A stretch of 64,000 nucleotides of DNA, taken from positions 432,900 through 496,899 of the forward strand of contig NW_027192213.1 of assembly GCF_041956535.1 (NCBI RefSeq), read 5' to 3'. A model generated the notes under the pieces. It was not told the DNA's origin. It was given only the letters and a program-made list of their open reading frames with translations, and ran no database searches. Position 1 is the stretch's first letter. Each line of letters starts with the position of its first letter. Of the stretch, positions 10,301-20,449 are shown piece after piece. A program made the position numbers and the translations under genes. This DNA is from Calcarisporiella thermophila CBS 279.70. Taxonomy: Eukaryota > Calcarisporiellomycota.

Positions 10301-11314
10301 TTAAAACTTTTGAAATTTTCCTTGCACAAAAATACGATCGACGCACATTTCCAATTTCCTGTTGGTAGTTTGACGATAAACATATTCGCATAAAATAGTT
10401 TTAAATCCTTCTCGCTCGAACGTTGAGGAAATGCTCTCTACTGTTCCGAAATGTGATAGCGTACCATCTTGTCGTACATACAAGTCTTTGGCAAGCTTGT
10501 GCCCGGGTGACTTTGCGAATTTTATTTGGGCAGCATCGTAACGAGCATAATCACGAAAAAGTATAATTCCACCGGGTTTGAGAACAGAACATAGATTGCG
10601 AATAGCGGAAGAAAAAGATTCGGGGGGTATTGCGGAAAAGACAAATATGGCGGATACCTGTTAAGTAGAGACATTAATATTTCAATTAATCGATAAAAGC
10701 AAATTATAGTACTCACTATATCAATAGTTGTTGAGGGGATATTATCTGTTAAATCATCTTTCGTTAAATCGCATACAAAAGCTTTGCAACGTTTCTCGTC
10801 ATATTCTGCATTTGCCTTTACGAACTCAACGGCACGCTTTGAGAAATCGCAGGCATAAATGAAAAGGTCCGGATTTGATTTCAAGGTAGGAAAAAGAAAA
10901 TTCCCAACACCACAGCCAATTTCTAATACGGTTTTGGAATTGCCATCCGGAACTAGCTCGGCAAACTCACGATCCACCCAATGACGATCTTTGAAGAAAT
11001 TCGTAGTGTTACGCTTATAGAAGAGATCCCTAAGATGAATATAAATAGGTGCGAGTGATGCGAGATTTGGGTTAGAAAAATGATATATATATCTATAGTG
11101 ATAGCAAAATTGAGGACTAGTACCAATTTTTAGCAGCTTCATTTTTATATTTCTTTACCCAAAACTCTGGCACCTGACTTGTGTCTTGCTCTATGATATC
11201 CGCCGCAACTCGGAGCTGTTCCGGGTCAATCTCTTCCATGCGCTCGGCATCAACACCTGTTATATTATTGAAGTTCTTACTGGATAAAGCGTCTATTGAA
11301 TTGTACTCTGTCAT
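10301..11314 (-). CDS. tRNA N3-methylcytidine methyltransferase (METTL2/6/8, Trm140/141 family)
   Basis: Three exons, 11314-11124, 11029-10717 and 10657-10301, join to 287 codons (286 aa), very close to METTL6. Motifs in order: PEFWVKKYKNEAAKNWDLFY, the typical family N-terminus; FFKDRHWVDREF; SAM motif I VLEIGCGVGNFLFP (about residues 97-111); an acidic end of strand 2, YACDFSKRAVEFVK; VFSAIPPESF in place of motif IV; and LKPGGIILFRDYARYD. These assign it to the enzymes that make m3C32 in Ser/Thr/Arg tRNAs. The length and lack of an actin-binding extension favour a METTL6/Trm141-type, serine-tRNA enzyme, which is inference. It is divergent from CKS1. Confidence 0.9.
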
Positions 11315-11573
11315 TGCTTATATATCCGAAAATTTGGTTTGCCCAAATATGATCAAACTTTTTGTTGATGGTTTGAAGCAGTCACGATAGTGAAGATCAA
11401 AAAACGCGAAAAAACACGCTGCTCTGCTGCTCCTTTTGAAATAATCAAATCGCTTTATCTCTTTGATTTTCTTTCATCTCTCAAATAGAAAACTTCAAAA
11501 CACTCGTACAGCTCATTTAATCTTCGCTGCTGCATCGATTTGAATTTTAATAGATCATAGATAATTGGAAAAA
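11315..11573. promoter_or_regulatory. Divergent promoter, m3C methyltransferase / CKS1, with an MCB/SCB-like site
   Basis: The 259-bp gap contains ACGCGAAAA at 11404-11412. This overlaps the MCB core (ACGCG) and the SCB form (CRCGAAA) bound by Swi4/Mbp1-type factors in fungi. The site is about 165 bp before the CKS1 start codon. Function is inferred from the motif and the cell-cycle role of CKS1 only. Confidence 0.4.
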
Positions 11574-12014
11574 ATGAATCGAGAGGATCTTGATACCTCC
11601 CAAGAGTACAGTGAACTTAATGATAGCACACTTTCTCACTCACTCTCGCAGGAAGAACAGCGACAGCGCGATATCGAAAAATATTCCGATCAGATTATTT
11701 ACTCAGAACGCTATTATGATGGTATATTTTTCTCTCATCTTGTTAGAAATTCGTACAATATAACAATGGACGTAATGGACGTTTCCACTATTTTAGATGA
11801 ATTCGAGTACCGGCACGTAACTCTACCAAAACAACTTGCTCGCTATATTCCACCCGGTCACTTGATGACCGAGAATGAGTGGCGAAGTTTGGGAGTAAAG
11901 CAATCGCGTGGATGGGAACACTACATGCTTCATGCGCCTGAACCACACATACTACTATTCAAGCGAGAGAAAGATTTCCAACTCAAGGTATTAACTGATA
12001 TTGAAAATTTGTAA
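11574..12014 (+). CDS. CKS1: Cyclin-dependent kinase regulatory subunit (CKS1/Suc1)
   Basis: Two exons, 11574-11721 and 11797-12014, with a 75-nt intron; 122 codons (121 aa; fission yeast Suc1 is 113). Splicing joins YSERYYD to [13 protein letters not shown], the universal CKS signature. It continues with [40 protein letters not shown], including the HxPEPH hinge that sets monomer/dimer exchange. The phosphate-binding Arg and Trp are kept. The protein binds CDK1 and phosphorylated substrates and supports multisite phosphorylation and APC/C targeting. The intron has no in-frame stop and a length divisible by three, so an unspliced reading frame runs straight through it. Confidence 0.96.
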   Translation: MNREDLDTSQEYSELNDSTLSHSLSQEEQRQRDIEKYSDQIIYSERYYDGIFFSHLVRNSYNITMDVMDVSTILDEFEYRHVTLPKQLARYIPPGHLMTENEWRSLGVKQSRGWEHYMLHAPEPHILLFKREKDFQLKVLTDIENL

Positions 12015-12360
12015 ACGGTTAGACTTGTCGAGAAAATATTCACTCTAAAATGTTTAATTACATAGTATCCAAATGGGAAACCGGCAATAAATGGACATTA
12101 ATGCATCTCGCTTTTTATATATAATCTTGTGTACTTTTTTCGTGATTTTTATACTTTTATTACCATCTTTATTACTATTTTACTCTTTTTTTTGCTGTGA
12201 ATTCAATTTCTGTTTATCTAATCTATAAATATCGGTGATCTGATCATAAAGGATATGAGGGTAATTTGAGAGTCATAATAAAAACTATCAACTACTGAAT
12301 GCGAGAACTAAAAATACTAAGTGTATTTATAAATAGTTCATTAACAATTGATATTCAAAT
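12015..12360. other. Convergent 3' spacer (CKS1 / F-box gene)
   Basis: AT-rich 3' UTR sequence of two converging genes; nothing else seen. Confidence 0.5.
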
Positions 12361-14002
12361 TTACAAATCAGGCGAAAATTTATAAATAATTGCAGAGGTA
12401 TCTCTTCCAATGGCAATCAACCGCTCCTCGTCGGCAAGAATCATCAAATCTCGGGCTTCATCAAAATTGAGCGTTCTTACAGGTATATCCGACTGAATGG
12501 GTGCCTTAATCGAATATGTTCCGCCTATTGCACTCGTATTCTCTACATAGGTTGACACATCAATCTGCGCCTGACCTGGATATGAGTTAAAGTGAAGAGC
12601 GCTAATGATGCGGTCTCCGTCGGCGGAGACAGAGAGTGAACCAAGGGTGTATCGGAGAGAATCGTGCCAACTAGAAAATCCAGCAGTTGCTTCAATTTTG
12701 TGCCGGAGAAGGGGAGGAAGCATATGTGAGTGAGAAGGACGAGAATCGGTACGTCTAAACAGAACTTTATCCTGGTGTCTCCAAGCAATAAAGTATTCAG
12801 TGGCTTGAAGTATTGTAGACCGTGGGTCGTGTGCATATAAATATCGCTCGAATACAGTTTGGCCTGAGAAGATATCAACGCCAAAAATATTACCTTGGCT
12901 GTTGATCGAGTATAGTATATTGCCGCATAACTTAAGCGAGATGATCTATTTCATTAAAGGTACACCAGTTAAATAATTTCAGCTCACCATTGTGAATGAA
13001 TTGAAGCAGTGTATTCATCAAACTAGCATCACAACTACTTACAGCGGTTTGTTCCCGTGGTGGTAATCTTGCCACAATTTCACCAGTTTTCCATCTCCAA
13101 ACATAAGAGCTCAAAGATCTGCCCGCTCCTGCCAAATACTCCTCGTTCATAGTAAACGTCTCGTTGTGTATCACTTCCACAATCGTGAAATTCCTTCTTC
13201 GACTTGTTAAATAATCTATCACTTGAATTTCTCGCATATAAGTAGCCACGGCTACTATACGCTCGTCAGGATAAAACGCAAGAGCAGAGGGTTTATGCTC
13301 GATTTTCAGTTGCCATTTTTGTATGGCTCCCTCCAAATTTATAACATGAACCACTGCCCCACGAATACCTTCCACAATATAAGTGAGAAGGCTTTGACGC
13401 AATATTGGGAAACGTATCTGGCCTCCCTGACCTAGGTCAATTGAACAAGCTGAACTCGGCTGACCACCACGCCAGTTACGACGGGTTTCATAAAGGTGCC
13501 GACACATGATCTTCCAGGTATAATTGGGAAGTGGTGAGATCGATTTAAAATGACTGAGACGAAAATGTATGTTATTCCAAAGAAAATCATCGCCTGCCAG
13601 GCGATACCAAAGCTTACAAACCTATTTGATAATCAAATGTTAGAGTATGTTTGAATATTAGCAATTCGCATTTAATAAATTAAGAAGAAAAGAGAGCGAG
13701 AGTAATCAGTTAGTTACTTACTCTCTGGCAACAGAGAAGACTTGGCATATCCAAATAACTTAGAATACGCAGAGCTAGCTCTTCTGGGAGTGCTCCAACA
13801 ACATCAAAAAGCTGGTAATTGCTTGTGACGAGCACCTTTTGTAGAATATGAAGATCATACGCGTCGCAGTTCGAGATTAAAGATTTGAGCCTAAACAATT
13901 AAGATTTCAGAATTATAATTATAAAATCTTGAATTTCGCTAACGTTGAGAAGCATATACAAGAGCTTGGATTACATTTTTGCTCGCTTGACACGCGGTAC
14001 AT
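12361..14002 (-). CDS. F-box protein with C-terminal beta-propeller-like region
   Basis: Exons traced: 14002-13944 (tentative first exon), 13890-13722, 13621-13043 and 12945-12361. They join in frame to 464 codons. The F-box reads FDVVGALPEELALRILSYLD ... LLCCQRVCKLWYRLAGDD ... LWNNIHF (about residues 45-90). The remainder has weak repeated strands with W/D-like ends, such as VWRWKTGEIVARLP, which suggests a degenerate WD/propeller substrate-binding domain. The protein is thus a probable substrate adaptor of an SCF ubiquitin ligase; the target is unknown. The 97-nt intron at 13042-12946 is needed to leave a frame that otherwise stops. The first exon rests only on phase agreement and an ATG; the gene could start elsewhere upstream. 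Confidence 0.7.
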
Positions 14003-15170
14003 TGCGAAAACTTGATATCCAAGGCTCGATCTCCATTAAGAATTAGATGGGATTGAGTTTGCGGGGAAAGAGATTAAGCTAGAACCAACTAGGCAATACA
14101 GAAAAAACACCGATATCATAGCCGTTTGAAATTGAAATCAATAGTGTTCCAGCTTAAACCCATTGGACGATCCTGGAAAATATTTATTGGATTAATACTG
14201 CCACGGCTATACTGTATCTATCATACAATCTCATATGTATATTCTGAGGACAATGCCGAAAACTCTTTAAAAATACGGCTAATATTATAGACGCAGTTTT
14301 GAACTCTTATAAGCATTTTCTCTTTGATGCCGTATGTTAGCCAAGAGCCGATATAATTTGTTCCGAACAATTTATATCGGTAATTCTAAAAAATGTCTTA
14401 GGAACTATTTCTTTAACCTACTTGCGATTAAGTAAGAGAATTGTACCATAATGAAATATATGAAAAGTGAAATATTCAAGAATATACCTTCAAAATTATT
14501 TAGTGCACAGTTCAATGGATTAGGGTTTCTTTAGAATTTCGAATCAAACCGAAATGGGATACATTCACCGCTCTAAAGCAGAGGATGAAGTTGCAGTGAA
14601 AGGTCATGAAAGTGTTATTTAATTTTATAATTTCAGACGGGGGGCTATTTCAAGCAGAAACTTATTAAAATATATCCTATATCATAATGCAGTATCTTCG
14701 ATTCAACATTTTATATTGCTCAAATTGCTGAGAATTACTTGGAAATATTTTGCACCAAGGTTAGCTGGTATTTCGATTTTCAACATAAAGTGGTTTAAGT
14801 TTTAATCTGTGATATTCACCGATCACCAATCAGATATCTAAAATGATAACTATGGATAGTTGCGGTGGCGCTAAAACCTATTTCATTTTGACATGGGAGT
14901 TTGCCTTTGAGAGCTAATAGTGAGATCTCAATTGATAATTTTTTCCAATCTTGCCAATCTCTCACAATTATATGTTTATTCCTTGATCTCTTTCTTATTT
15001 GTTATTTTCTGATATTCTTATCGCCTCAATAATTTTTCTCTTACAATGAAATATTTTAATTGCAATTAGCTAGAACACTCAATTCATTTGTTTTTACTAA
15101 AAATTTTATCTTTCAATTTTGTGTCCTCCTATCATCTGTAAAATTCCGATAGAGTTGATCAATATCAGTC
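14003..15170. other. 1.2 kb AT-rich intergenic region with a long palindrome
   Basis: Divergent gap between the F-box gene and HMG-CoA reductase. No coding frame is supported. It presumably contains the HMGR promoter and 5' UTR. The only structured element seen is the imperfect palindrome at 14348-14380. A 40-codon frame just upstream of the F-box gene has no start and no match I recognise. Confidence 0.5.
14348..14380. repeat. Imperfect palindrome with 16-bp arms
   Basis: CCGATATAATTTGTTC, one base, GAACAATTTATATCGG: two 16-base arms with a single mismatch. It is unusually long and perfect for chance in this background. It could be a cruciform, a dimeric-factor site or the footprint of a small mobile element. 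Confidence 0.7.
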
Positions 15171-18100
15171 ATGCTGGTTGAACGTGGGGTACGCCGAATT
15201 CTCCGTTCAACAGCCCACCAGTCCGCCAAAAATCCGATGGAGATGATTGTAATATGTATATTCATTGCGGCAATAATTTATTTCAATCTTTTACGATCCG
15301 CCCAAGATTCGGCTGTATTTACTGATCCGTCAATAACCCCTTCGCTTGAAAGCGTGAGAGTTGTCGCTAAACCCACGGATGAGCATTTTTCTCACCTAAA
15401 GCAGGATGAAATCATACCCTCCGATACTGTTCGTGTACTTTTGCATCAATTGAAATTAAATGCAGGAGGAAGCTTGCTGGGGAAATCACTTCTTACAACT
15501 CTTTTTCGAGTGCAAGATGCGATTAACGAATTATCGGTTGCTGATGGATACCAGCGCTTAACCTTCAGTCAGGACTTATGCTATCGTCTTGAAGATGGGA
15601 GCTGTTTTACAACATCGCCCCTGAGTTTATGGGAGGACAATTTTGAGGATGTGCTGGAAGGCGAAGAATTATATACTAAAATTTCAAAGCACCCGAAAAC
15701 GCAATTCCTTTTTGATGGACTGAATCGCGAAGGAGACGGTAAAGTTAAAGGAGCATCCGCTTTAGTTCTATCATACGCAAACAATGTCACAGATCCTCGC
15801 CGATATGAATTAGCATGGCAATGGGCTGATCGGATTGCTAGGACGAACCTAGGACTATTAGGTCCGCGTCCTTTTATTAGACCTCAGGAGAAAGGCACCA
15901 TAGGGTGGATTGTTATAGTGGCCAGAAATATTATACTCAAAATATATGAGCTAATTCAGGTAAGTTTACTTTCCGAGATCAGAATCTTTAACTTGAAATC
16001 AGGAAACTTACCCTCAGTACCCCTTTTTTAGAATGCGGATCCTACTGACGTTGTTATTTTTGCAATTGGTTACGTTATGACATTGGCAACTTTTGTAACC
16101 CTCTTTGTTAACATGCGTGCTCTGGGCTCCCGATGGTCACTTGCTATTGCCGTCGTGTCATCAGGATTTTGTGCCTTTCTAATGGCTCTCTTCACTGTAC
16201 AAAGTTTAGGTGGCACAATTAATCCTCTATTGCTTTGGTTAGTTGGCTTCGAATCCTATTTAAGTTAATACTACATACTTAATAGCTATCATTTTTTAGC
16301 GAGGCAATTCCCTTTCTTATCATTGCCATTGGTTTCGAGCGCCCATTCACTCTTACGCGAGCTGTACTTACATCCCCTAATTCACAGTCTTCTGCTCTGA
16401 AACAAGACGTTCGCAGAATTGTGGTAGATGCCGTAGAAGCAGTTGGCCTGTCGATTGTACGAGATTACGGAATTGAAATTGCCGTACTTATGTTTGGTGC
16501 CTATTCTGGTAATTCTGCCTATCATGCCTCTGGAAAGAATTATTTCTTTGATCGTGTATTCTCGTAGGGGTCCCTGGCTTGGAAGAATTTTGCTTCATTG
16601 CCTCCTTTATGCTTCTTTATGACTGTATATTCATGTTCACATTGTACATAGCTGTTCTCACCCTTAAATTAGAGGTTTGTAACGTGAAATTTTCTTATTT
16701 TGCGCTTTCAACTCACATTTGTACAATTATAGCTAAAGCGCATTCGGGAGTTAAACGGCTCGAAGCCGTCGGCAGCCCCCACGAGTGGTGCGGCATATAT
16801 CCGCCAGATCACAATGAAGGCCTTCAGTGATCCTAGCAGTGAGACGTCAATGGGTAGCCAAAAAGCAGATAGCAGAATGATGGCAAGAGTAAAGCTACTA
16901 ATGGTAACCATATCCTATGATATATCAATGTTAGCATTTGAATTAAAGTGATTCATTAATTTCATATAATAGATCGTTGGCTTTGTTGTGATGCACGTAC
17001 TAAACATGTGCACTACTCTCCAAGTCAGGGAACATCTTGAACCCGAGCCGAACGCAAAGACGCAGTCTAAAATTGACGTTAATAGTGATACCATAGCGCC
17101 GGTTCTGCAGCTGCTTTTACAAAAGCATCGCCAGTCTCCGCAGTCTTACCAGCCACTTCTTGTTGAGATTGCACCCCCTCTATCTTTCCAGGGTGTCAAG
17201 TAAGTTATTCATCAATTTTTTTGCTGACCAGCCTGATTCTATTTTTTTTCCGGCACTGTAGCTCCACCTTTGTGAGATTCACTAGTTACATTCCCTTTTC
17301 AATTGGATCTTTTGGCGACCTCATATCCTTTTACCTTCAAGACCCTCTCATCAGCAAATGGATCAGCATCGCGCTTTTTACCTCACTTTTTCTTAACTTT
17401 TACCTGTTTCATCTGGCAAAGCAACCCAAATCTTGCAATGAACCATTCCAGAAATCCTATACACAGCTCGAGGTGTGTGCATCAAAGTCCTCTGTGTCTT
17501 CGACTATCGATAAGAATTCGGGTGTCACTGAGTCTCAATTTTCAACGAAGAAACTCAGATGCCCGGCAACATCCTCTACTACTGTTAACGGCAAAGTGAA
17601 GATTAGTTCGCGATCAGTGGAGGAGTGTTACAAGATCCTGAAGAACGTAACCAAGGGACCACAAACATTAGACGATGCAGAAGTCCTACTGCTACTGCAA
17701 AAGGAGAAGATCCCCCTCTATGCTCTCGAAAAAGTTCTAGGTGATTTAACAAGGGCTGTTAAATTGCGTAGAGCTTTCTTGTCTCTTCAGTTGACTACCG
17801 GAGCACTGGAATCAAATGCCCTTCCAATGGAGAATTTTGATTATTCAAAAGTTTTGGGCGCTTGTTGCGAAAACGTTATAGGCTATGTGCCTGTTCCTGT
17901 AGGAGTGGCAGGACCTCTGTTAATTGACGGAGAGATGCTGCATATCCCGATGGCCACCACAGAAGGGTGTTTGGTTGCGTCGACAACACGAGGATGCAAG
18001 GCTATTAATTTAGGCGGAGGGGCGATCACAGTTTTAACTCACGACGGGATGACGCGCGGCCCTGTTGTAGAGTTTCCAAGCATTCTGCAGGCTATCAAGG

Positions 18101-19063
18101 CGAAGCAGTGGCTTGAAAATGACGGGATAGAGTTGGTGACAGATGCGTTCAATTCAACTAGCAGATTTGCCAGACTAAAGAAAGTTCGGGCCACGTTGGC
18201 GGGCTGTCTCGTATTCATCCGCTTCGTTACTGTAACAGGTGACGCCATGGGAATGAACATGGTTTCGAAGGGATGCGAAAATGTCCTTCTAATCATGCAA
18301 GAGTACTTCCCGGAAATGAGAGTGATCGCCCTTTCAGGGAACTATTGCACGGATAAAAAGCCAGCGGCGATTAATTGGATCGACGGGCGCGGAAAGTCTG
18401 TCGTGGCGGAAGCCGTGGTTCCCGGAGAAGTCGTGCGAAGCGTGCTCAAAACCAGCGTGGAGTCTCTCGTTGAGCTCAACATTAGCAAGAATTTAGTTGG
18501 ATCTGCAATGGCCGGATCTGTCGGTGGTTTCAATGCACATGCTGCAAATATACTGACCGCGATGTTCATTGCTACTGGGCAAGACCCAGCACAAAATGTG
18601 GAGAGCTCCAACTGCATTACTTTGATGAAGGCGTAAGTATTTGTGATCTTTCCATATCCAAGTAAACTACTCCAGTGTACTAATGCAATCTTTTAGGGTG
18701 AACAACCATCGTGACTTGTATATCTCCTGCACGATGCCATCCATTGAGGTTGGAACTATTGGGGGCGGCACAGTTCTTCCCGCCCAATCTGCAATGCTTG
18801 ATATGCTTCGGGTTCGTGGTCCTCATCCTACGCAACCTGGCGCTAATGCCCAGCGACTTGCCCGAATAATTTGCGCTGCATGCCTGGCAGGAGAATTGAG
18901 TCTCTGTGCGGCATTGGCGGCAGGCCAATTGGTCAAAAGTCACATGCAGCATAATCGGTCTAATCTTGCGCTGTCCTCTCTTCCCTCTTTATTCCTAACG
19001 GGAGCGAACGGCAACGGGTTGAAGGAAAATGGAGCTATAGAAAATTGTATAGATTCGCGATAG
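15171..19063 (+). CDS. 3-hydroxy-3-methylglutaryl-CoA reductase (HMG-CoA reductase), class I
   Basis: Eight exons: 15171-15959, 16032-16237, 16300-16508, 16568-16674, 16733-16903, 16973-17199, 17262-18632 and 18697-19063, giving 1149 codons. The N-terminal membrane part has a signal anchor, a lumenal loop and a sterol-sensing domain (about residues 264-440; e.g. [20 protein letters not shown] and [20 protein letters not shown]). The catalytic domain carries [16 protein letters not shown] (about 772), [13 protein letters not shown] with the catalytic Glu (about 802), [20 protein letters not shown] with the catalytic Lys (about 933), [12 protein letters not shown] with the catalytic Asp, and SHMQHNR with the catalytic His (about 1108). 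It makes mevalonate from HMG-CoA in the ER, the committed step of sterol and isoprenoid synthesis. All catalytic residues are intact. Confidence 0.96.
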
Positions 19064-19384
19064 TGGTTCACTAGCTACCGGTTCTCTTGTTAATATACTT
19101 ATGTCTTTCTTGTTTCATTACGCCCTTGTTTTTATAAAGTTTTTTTTACGTAGATAGAATAAGAAATATCATATCCAATTTCGAAGTAATTTTGGTGCCT
19201 TGGGAAAGCCCTCGAAATTCAATTTCGAGAGATCCTGTTTTCTCTCTGAGTCGACGTCACCATCCAAAAATTTTTCGTTGTTTATTTTTCTTATTGTGCT
19301 TCGGGCCGTGTTTTCAGTTTCTTCCTCTTTCTCTTCCTCTTTCGCCTTTACGGTTGCGAATATCAAAGAGACACAACTCAGAAA

Positions 19385-19572
19385 GTGAGTAATCTGCGCA
19401 CTCCTGGTGATTGTAAAGGGAAATGTGTGCTGGTATATGTGGTGGAAAACATGAGGGATTTCAAAATGCTGGCTGTGAGCCGATGCTTTGGAGCACGAGA
19501 TCTACAAAATACATCGAGCATTTGACGCTGTTGTTCAATTTTGACTGAGCGGCTGTTTTGTTTTTTTCGTAG
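19385..19572 (+). other. 5' UTR intron of the eS19 gene
   Basis: A GTGAGT donor at 19385 and a TTTTTCGTAG acceptor ending at 19572 place an intron directly before the ATG of the ribosomal protein gene. Leader introns are common in fungal ribosomal protein genes. No transcript evidence is available here. Confidence 0.55.
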
Positions 19573-20170
19573 ATGGCTGGTGGAGTTACCGTCAAGGACG
19601 TTAATGCTCACGATTTCGTGAAAGCGTATGCCGCGCACTTGAAGCGTGCTGGCAAACTCGAGATCCCCAAGTGGGTCGATATGGTAAAGACCGGCGCCTA
19701 CAAGGAGCTTGCCCCCTATGACCCAGACTGGTTCTACGTTCGTGCCGGTTAGTGTTCTTTTCCCAACTTACGTTCTAATACCATTGGATATTTTACTTGG
19801 ATTGCTTGATTTACCCGGATCGCTGTCATTTTCATCACAGCTGCTGTCGCCCGCCACATCTACCTCCGCAATGGAGTTGGTGTTGGTGCCCTCAAGCGTC
19901 TTCATGGTGGTCGTAAGCGCCGCGGAACACGTCCCTCGCACCACGCCGAGTCATCTGGTTCGGTTGCTCGTAAAGTGCTTCAATCTTTGGAGAAGATTGG
20001 TGTGTTGGAGCAGGATGCCAACGGGTATGTCCTTTTTCTTTTCTTTCTTTTTAGCTTCAGCGTTTCTCACCAGTGTTTTTTATAACCTCAGTGGACGTAA
20101 AATCACCCAGGACGGTCAACGCGACTTGGATCGTATCGCATCCTCCCTCATCAAGTCTGAACAGGCTTAA
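19573..20170 (+). CDS. RPS19: 40S ribosomal protein S19 (eS19)
   Basis: Three coding exons, 19573-19747, 19841-20024 and 20092-20170, total 146 codons (145 aa, the exact family length). It begins [20 protein letters not shown] and contains the conserved [49 protein letters not shown] and [15 protein letters not shown] blocks. It ends with the [13 protein letters not shown] helix. It is a head component of the 40S subunit needed for pre-rRNA processing at the 3' side of 18S rRNA. Coding exons use C/G-ending codons more than neighbouring genes, as expected for high expression. The start codon is preceded by a putative leader intron. Confidence 0.97.
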
Positions 20171-20449
20171 ATTCGGTTGTTCCTCTTGGTTAATAATAAA
20201 ATCTTATATCAAATAACAATGCTCTCGCACAAAAGAGAACTGGGAAGTTCATAGTAAAAAGGATTTTATTAAGCAGTGGGAGTGAAAAATAATCCGGAAC
20301 GACAAATAACAACCCAAGTGTTAAATATACAGTAATCATAATAACAGGTGAATATCTAAAGGACAAACGAGAAAAAAAAAAATCTACTTAGATCATTCAT
20401 GCAATGTATCAACCAATTGAAAAAGAGAAAAAGAAATAGAAAACCGACT
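20171..20449. other. Convergent 3' spacer (eS19 / MED12)
   Basis: 3' UTRs of two converging genes, with an A-rich tract near 20370-20385; nothing else seen. Confidence 0.5.

Noticed and set aside
13944-14075. Frame reading CTACQASKNVIQALVYASQR upstream of the F-box exon
   Set aside because: It ends in TAG and its phase does not join the F-box exon. The overlapping frame from the ATG at 14002 does join.
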